Origin: JBBRUG01 sp038247995
GTDB taxonomy: Bacteria; Chloroflexota; Chloroflexia; Chloroflexales; Chloroflexaceae
Length of the DNA: 31,663 nt
Assembly (NCBI GenBank): GCA_038247995.1
Contig: JBBRUG010000020.1
Span: 1 to 31,663 of the forward strand
Direction of reading: 5' to 3'
A program made the translations under genes and the position numbers. The notes beneath the pieces are model-generated. The model made no database searches. It saw only the letters and a list, made by a program, of their open reading frames with translations, and was not told the origin of the DNA. Positions 28,313-31,663 of this stretch are shown piece after piece. Position 1 is the first letter of the stretch. Each line of letters opens with the position of its first letter.

Positions 28313-30862
28313 ATGATGACGCAAGTACAAAACGATCAACTGCTCCCGGTCTTCTGGAACCTGCCGGTAGCGCAGGTGGTTGAACAACTTGGCAGTACAC
28401 CACAGGGGCTGTCTGCCGAGCAGGCTGCCAGCGCGCTGGCCCGCTTTGGCCCAAATGCGCTGCGCCCGACCCGGCGCTGGAACGGAATGCGCCTGCTGCT
28501 GAAGCAGGTTGCCAGCCCGATCACACTGATCCTGATCGGCGCGGCTGTGCTGGCACTCGTACTTGGCGACCGGGTCAATGCCGGGATCATCCTGGGGATC
28601 GTGGCTGTGAGTAGTCTGCTAGGATTCTGGCAAGAGCGTGGCGCCGCGAATGCCGTCGCGAAACTCCTGGCGGTGGTGCAAACCAAAGCCACGGTGCTCC
28701 GCGATGGCCGTGAGGTTCTCATTGCCGTCGCCGAGCTTGTGCCCGGCGATAGCGTGCTGCTCGCGGCTGGTGCGACGATTCCCGGCGATTGCTTACTCAT
28801 TACTGCGCGTGACCTGTTTGTCGACGAAGCAGCCCTGACCGGTGAAACCTATCCGGTGGAGAAGAGCAGCGGGGTGCTGGCGGCGGCTACGGCGCTCAGC
28901 CGGCGGACGAATGTGCTGTTTATGGGCACGCACGTGGTCAGCGGCAGCGCCCAGGCGTTGGTCGTACACACGGGAGCAGCCACCGAGTTCGGCAACGTCG
29001 CCGAGCGCCTGCGGCTGGAACCGCCCGAAACCGAGTTCGAACACGGCATCCGGCGCTTCGGCTACTTCCTGATGGAAGTTACGCTCATCCTGATCGTGAT
29101 CATCTTCGCCGTCAATGTCTATCTGAATCGCCCGGTGCTCGACTCGTTCCTCTTTTCGCTGGCCCTCGCCGTCGGCCTGACGCCGCAGTTACTGCCTGCG
29201 ATCATCAGCATCAACCTGGCCCAGGGCGCCAAGCAGATGGCCAAACATAAGGTCATCGTCAAGCGCCTGGCCGCGATTGAGAATTTCGGCAGCATGAACG
29301 TGCTCTGCTCCGACAAGACCGGCACACTCACCGAAGGCCAGGTACACGTCGAGGCAATGCTTGATGCCGATGGCAATCCGAGCGACACTGTAGCCCTGTA
29401 TGCCTTCCTCAATGCGTCCTACGAGTCGGGCTATTTGAACCCGATCGACGAAGCGATTCGGGCCGACCGGGCCTTTGACCTCACTTCGTACCAAAAGCTC
29501 GACGAAGTACCCTACGATTTCATTCGCAAGCGGTTGAGTATTCTCGTGGCCCACGCTGCCCAACATCTGATGATCACCAAGGGCGCGCTGCACAATGTGT
29601 TGGAGGTGTGTGAGCGGGCCGCCGGGGCAAACGGCGCATTGGTGCCGCTCGAAACCGTACATGCTGCCATCCAGGCGCAATTTGAAACGTTCAGCCAGGC
29701 CGGCTTCCGCACCCTCGGCCTGGCGTATCGCGATCTCGGCACGACCGCTACGATCAACAAAGCGTCGGAAGCGGCCATGATCTTCCTGGGCTTTGTGGTG
29801 CTAGCCGACCCGCCCAAAGCCGGGATTGGCGCGACCATCCAGCAGTTAGCTCAGTTGGGCGTCATGCTCAAAGTGATCACCGGCGACAACCGGGCGGTTG
29901 CGATCCATCTCGGCGCGCAGGTCGGCTTGTCCGGCGCCACGGTGTTAACCGGCTCCGACCTGCGCGCGATGAGTACCGCAGCGCTGACCAACCAGGTCAG
30001 TGCGGTGAACATCTTCGCGGAGATCGAGCCGAACCAAAAAGAGCGGATTATTCTGGCGCTCAAGCAGGCTGGCCATGTTGTGGGCTACATGGGCGACGGG
30101 ATCAACGATGCGTCGGCGCTGCACGCGGCCGATGTGGGCATCTCGGTGGCAAGCGCCGTAGACGTGGCGCGTGAGGCCGCCGATATTGTGCTGCTCGAAC
30201 AGGATCTGAGCGTCTTGTTAGAGGGGGTGAAGCAGGGCCGGATCACCTTTGCCAATACGCTCAAATACGTGTTTATGGCCACCAGTGCGAACTTCGGCAA
30301 TATGTTCAGCATGGCCGGCGCATCGCTGTTCCTGCCGTTCTTGCCGCTCCTCCCCGCCCAGATCCTGCTCGCGAACCTGCTCACCGATTTCCCGGAAACA
30401 GCGATTGCAACCGACAATGTCGATCCGGCGGCAATTGCCCAACCGCGACGTTGGGATCTGCACTTTATTCGCAATTTCATGCTTACCTTTGGCCTGGTGA
30501 GTTCGATCTTCGATTACATGACCTTCGGTGTGCTCTTGCTGATCTTGCAGGCGAGCCCGGACGAATTTCGTACCGGCTGGTTTATCGAGTCGGTGATCTC
30601 CGCCGCGCTGATCGTGCTGGTGATCCGCACCAATGGCCCGTTCTACAAGAGTCGCCCGGGCAAGTCGCTGCTGATTGCCACGCTAGCGGTGATTGCGCTC
30701 ACGTTCGCGCTGCCGTTCACGCCGCTCGCCGCCGTGTTAGGCTTCACACCCATCCCGCCCCTATTTATTGTCTTGCTTGGTGGCATTCTGGTTCTGTATA
30801 TGCTAACGGCTGAGATCGCGAAGCACTTCTTCTATAAACGCATGCGCCGAACCGCGCCCTGA
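28313..30862 (+). CDS. mgtA: Magnesium-transporting P-type ATPase MgtA/MgtB
   Basis: An 849-residue P3B-type ATPase. The actuator motif TGET is near 176-179. The M4 segment LAVGLTPQLLPAII (about 285-298) is typical of MgtA. The phosphorylation site CSDKTGTLT has Asp334. Nucleotide and hinge motifs are ITGDN and GDGINDA. About ten helices are present, and the length equals that of MgtA/MgtB (about 900) with a short N-terminus. The frame is open upstream to 27941 but that part overlaps the ATP10-like gene; ATG 28313 (or 28316) is the sensible start, with only a weak GAGAA upstream. It imports Mg2+ when external Mg2+ is low. Confidence 0.94.
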   Translation: MMTQVQNDQLLPVFWNLPVAQVVEQLGSTPQGLSAEQAASALARFGPNALRPTRRWNGMRLLLKQVASPITLILIGAAVLALVLGDRVNAGIILGIVAVSSLLGFWQERGAANAVAKLLAVVQTKATVLRDGREVLIAVAELVPGDSVLLAAGATIPGDCLLITARDLFVDEAALTGETYPVEKSSGVLAAATALSRRTNVLFMGTHVVSGSAQALVVHTGAATEFGNVAERLRLEPPETEFEHGIRRFGYFLMEVTLILIVIIFAVNVYLNRPVLDSFLFSLALAVGLTPQLLPAIISINLAQGAKQMAKHKVIVKRLAAIENFGSMNVLCSDKTGTLTEGQVHVEAMLDADGNPSDTVALYAFLNASYESGYLNPIDEAIRADRAFDLTSYQKLDEVPYDFIRKRLSILVAHAAQHLMITKGALHNVLEVCERAAGANGALVPLETVHAAIQAQFETFSQAGFRTLGLAYRDLGTTATINKASEAAMIFLGFVVLADPPKAGIGATIQQLAQLGVMLKVITGDNRAVAIHLGAQVGLSGATVLTGSDLRAMSTAALTNQVSAVNIFAEIEPNQKERIILALKQAGHVVGYMGDGINDASALHAADVGISVASAVDVAREAADIVLLEQDLSVLLEGVKQGRITFANTLKYVFMATSANFGNMFSMAGASLFLPFLPLLPAQILLANLLTDFPETAIATDNVDPAAIAQPRRWDLHFIRNFMLTFGLVSSIFDYMTFGVLLLILQASPDEFRTGWFIESVISAALIVLVIRTNGPFYKSRPGKSLLIATLAVIALTFALPFTPLAAVLGFTPIPPLFIVLLGGILVLYMLTAEIAKHFFYKRMRRTAP

Positions 30863-30875
30863 CGTGGAGGAACCT

Positions 30876-31049
30876 ATGCTCGGCGCGACCGTCGATGCGA
30901 CGGTTCGGCAGCTTAACGCGATCAGCGCCCGCCACGGCGCCGCGCCGCCGCACAACGTCCGCGATTCTGCGCTGGCGTTTCAGGAGGCAGGTGGCACGCG
31001 GCAGGGTTCGCGCACGCGGCAGGATGCGCGCTCCCTCCGAAGACGGTAA
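30876..31049 (+). CDS. Candidate 57-residue ORF
   Basis: ATG 30876 is preceded by GGAGG (30867-30870 plus A30871) at a good distance, 13 bp after the mgtA stop. The predicted protein is basic, polar, Arg-rich at the C-terminus, and has no recognised motif. It may be real or a chance frame in degraded DNA, since the sequence just downstream is a gene relic. Confidence 0.3.
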   Translation: MLGATVDATVRQLNAISARHGAAPPHNVRDSALAFQEAGGTRQGSRTRQDARSLRRR

Positions 31050-31123
31050 CGCTGCCTGAAGCCTTCCTTAAGGGTAAAGCTTCCCCAAATGACACTCGAT
31101 CTCGATCAACCCCCACCATCACG

Positions 31124-31249
31124 GAGGTCGCGTTAGGCGCAACGCTGATCTATCGTGTGCTGACATTCTGGTTGCCCGCCGTGCTCACGGCCCTCACTTA
31201 CCGGGCGGTGCTGGCGGATGCGCCGCTGCATCCAGAGCAGCAGCAGTAA
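31124..31249 (+). pseudogene. C-terminal relic of LPG-synthase/UPF0104-type membrane protein
   Basis: A frame without a start reads EVALGATLIYRVLTFWLPAV and continues to TAA at 31247-31249 (41 codons). The pattern 'A-T-L-x-Y-R-x-L-T-F-W-L-P' is the hallmark of the last membrane segment of lysylphosphatidylglycerol-synthase/UPF0104 flippase-like proteins. No preceding membrane helices are present upstream, so only the 3' end remains. Confidence 0.55.
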
Positions 31250-31272
31250 GACCAATAACTGATCCTGATGTC

Positions 31273-31345
31273 GCATTGGGAGCGACGACCGACCACAGAC
31301 GACCGACGACGGAGCGCACGCCGTCCGTCGTCCGTCGTCCAATGC
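31273..31345. repeat. Imperfect 73-bp inverted repeat
   Basis: Outer arms GCATTGG (31273-31279) and CCAATGC (31339-31345) enclose GACGAC-rich sequence with a perfect inner pair, GACGACGGA (31305-31313) and TCCGTCGTC (31324-31332). It looks like an intergenic palindromic repeat element; there are no target-site duplications I can recognise. Confidence 0.5.
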
Positions 31346-31380
31346 GGTGAGTTCAATTGGAAGCAGATCAGAACACCCTC

Positions 31381-31663
31381 ATGAGTGATCGCACCATACC
31401 TGCACCCATTGCCGCAAGGCCCTTGGTGCCGCGTGAAGAAGCCGCACCTTCCCTGAACGCGATGCCATCCGCGCCCGATCACGGCCTGATCGGGCGCGAC
31501 GCCCTGCTCAATCATCTTGCGCAAACGGTCGTTGACCAACGCCTGCTCACGCTGACCGGGCCAGGCGGGGTTGGCAAGACACGGATCGCCCAGCACCTCC
31601 AGGCGGGCCACGCTACGGCGCATACCTTCGCCGACGGTATACACTGGATTGAACTTGCCCCCC
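31381..31663 (+). CDS. P-loop (NB-ARC/LuxR-type) ATPase, 5' part
   Basis: The frame from ATG 31381 stays open to the window edge (94 codons). After a Pro/Ala-rich N-terminus it reads GLIGRDALLNHL, then Walker A LTGPGGVGKTRIA (Lys66, Thr67), then the HWIEL strand typical of NB-ARC/AAA regulators of the LuxR-MalT or SARP/BTAD type seen as large signalling proteins in Chloroflexota. The C-terminal effector domain is outside the window. No clear ribosome site precedes the ATG, and Met28 is an alternative start. Confidence 0.75.
   Translation, partial: MSDRTIPAPIAARPLVPREEAAPSLNAMPSAPDHGLIGRDALLNHLAQTVVDQRLLTLTGPGGVGKTRIAQHLQAGHATAHTFADGIHWIELAP

Overview
The window is a GC-rich bacterial chromosome segment. 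Its composition, the gene set (System I cytochrome c maturation with a cysteine-type CcmE, Sco/Dsb redox genes, KUP and MgtA-type ion pumps, many OmpR-type two-component systems) and the intergenic repeat style suggest a member of the Chloroflexota (Chloroflexia, Roseiflexus/Kouleothrix-like). That placement is an inference; no marker gene settles it.

Layout. (1) 1-3.4 kb: the 3' part of a large unidentified protein and an alpha/beta hydrolase. (2) 3.5-11.2 kb: a cytochrome c maturation cluster, ccmA-ccmB, then ccmC-ccmD-ccmE-ccmF, then two unusual genes. One joins a degenerate J-domain through a membrane segment to a TPR-like region (CcmI/CcmH-like role); the other joins a degenerate J-domain through a membrane segment to a TlpA/ResA/CcmG-type thioredoxin. 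CcmE has Cys in place of the heme-binding His (CxxxY), and no CcmH is seen. (3) 11.3-12.2 kb: an orphan response regulator and tRNA-Gly(CCC) with a clear promoter and terminator. (4) 12.3-18.8 kb: a redox/metal block containing a small Cys/His membrane protein, DsbB-like, DsbA-like, Sco-like, a response regulator/histidine kinase pair and a ferric-reductase-like flavocytochrome. (5) 18.8-19.4 kb: a fluoride (crcB-motif) riboswitch with terminator in front of a half-size EamA transporter. (6) 19.4-24.4 kb, minus strand: tatA, a response regulator/kinase pair, a DUF6544-like protein, a DUF2807-like lipoprotein and a broken CPBP-protease-like gene. (7) 24.5-30.9 kb: kup, two small membrane proteins on the minus strand, and an ATP10-like protein followed by an MgtA-type P-type ATPase. 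(8) 30.9-31.7 kb: a short candidate ORF, a C-terminal relic of an LPG-synthase/UPF0104-type membrane protein, an inverted repeat, and the start of a P-loop ATPase.

Main observations. Four promoters in the 24.4-27.6 kb region (tatA-regulator-kinase, kup, the small membrane operon, ATP10-like/mgtA) carry three or four direct repeats of a CTTTAGC-like unit with exact 11-bp period. In each, a -10-like hexamer starts exactly 16 bp after the start of the last unit. This resembles the PhoP box of enterobacteria (hexamer-N5-hexamer) and suggests an autoregulated K+/Mg2+ transport regulon run by the local two-component system. The ATP10-like/mgtA operon also has a leader of about 230 nt with mutually exclusive anti-terminator and terminator hairpins, a candidate undescribed regulatory RNA. 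The paired J-like fusions in the ccm cluster, and fluoride control of an EamA protein, are the other leading signals.
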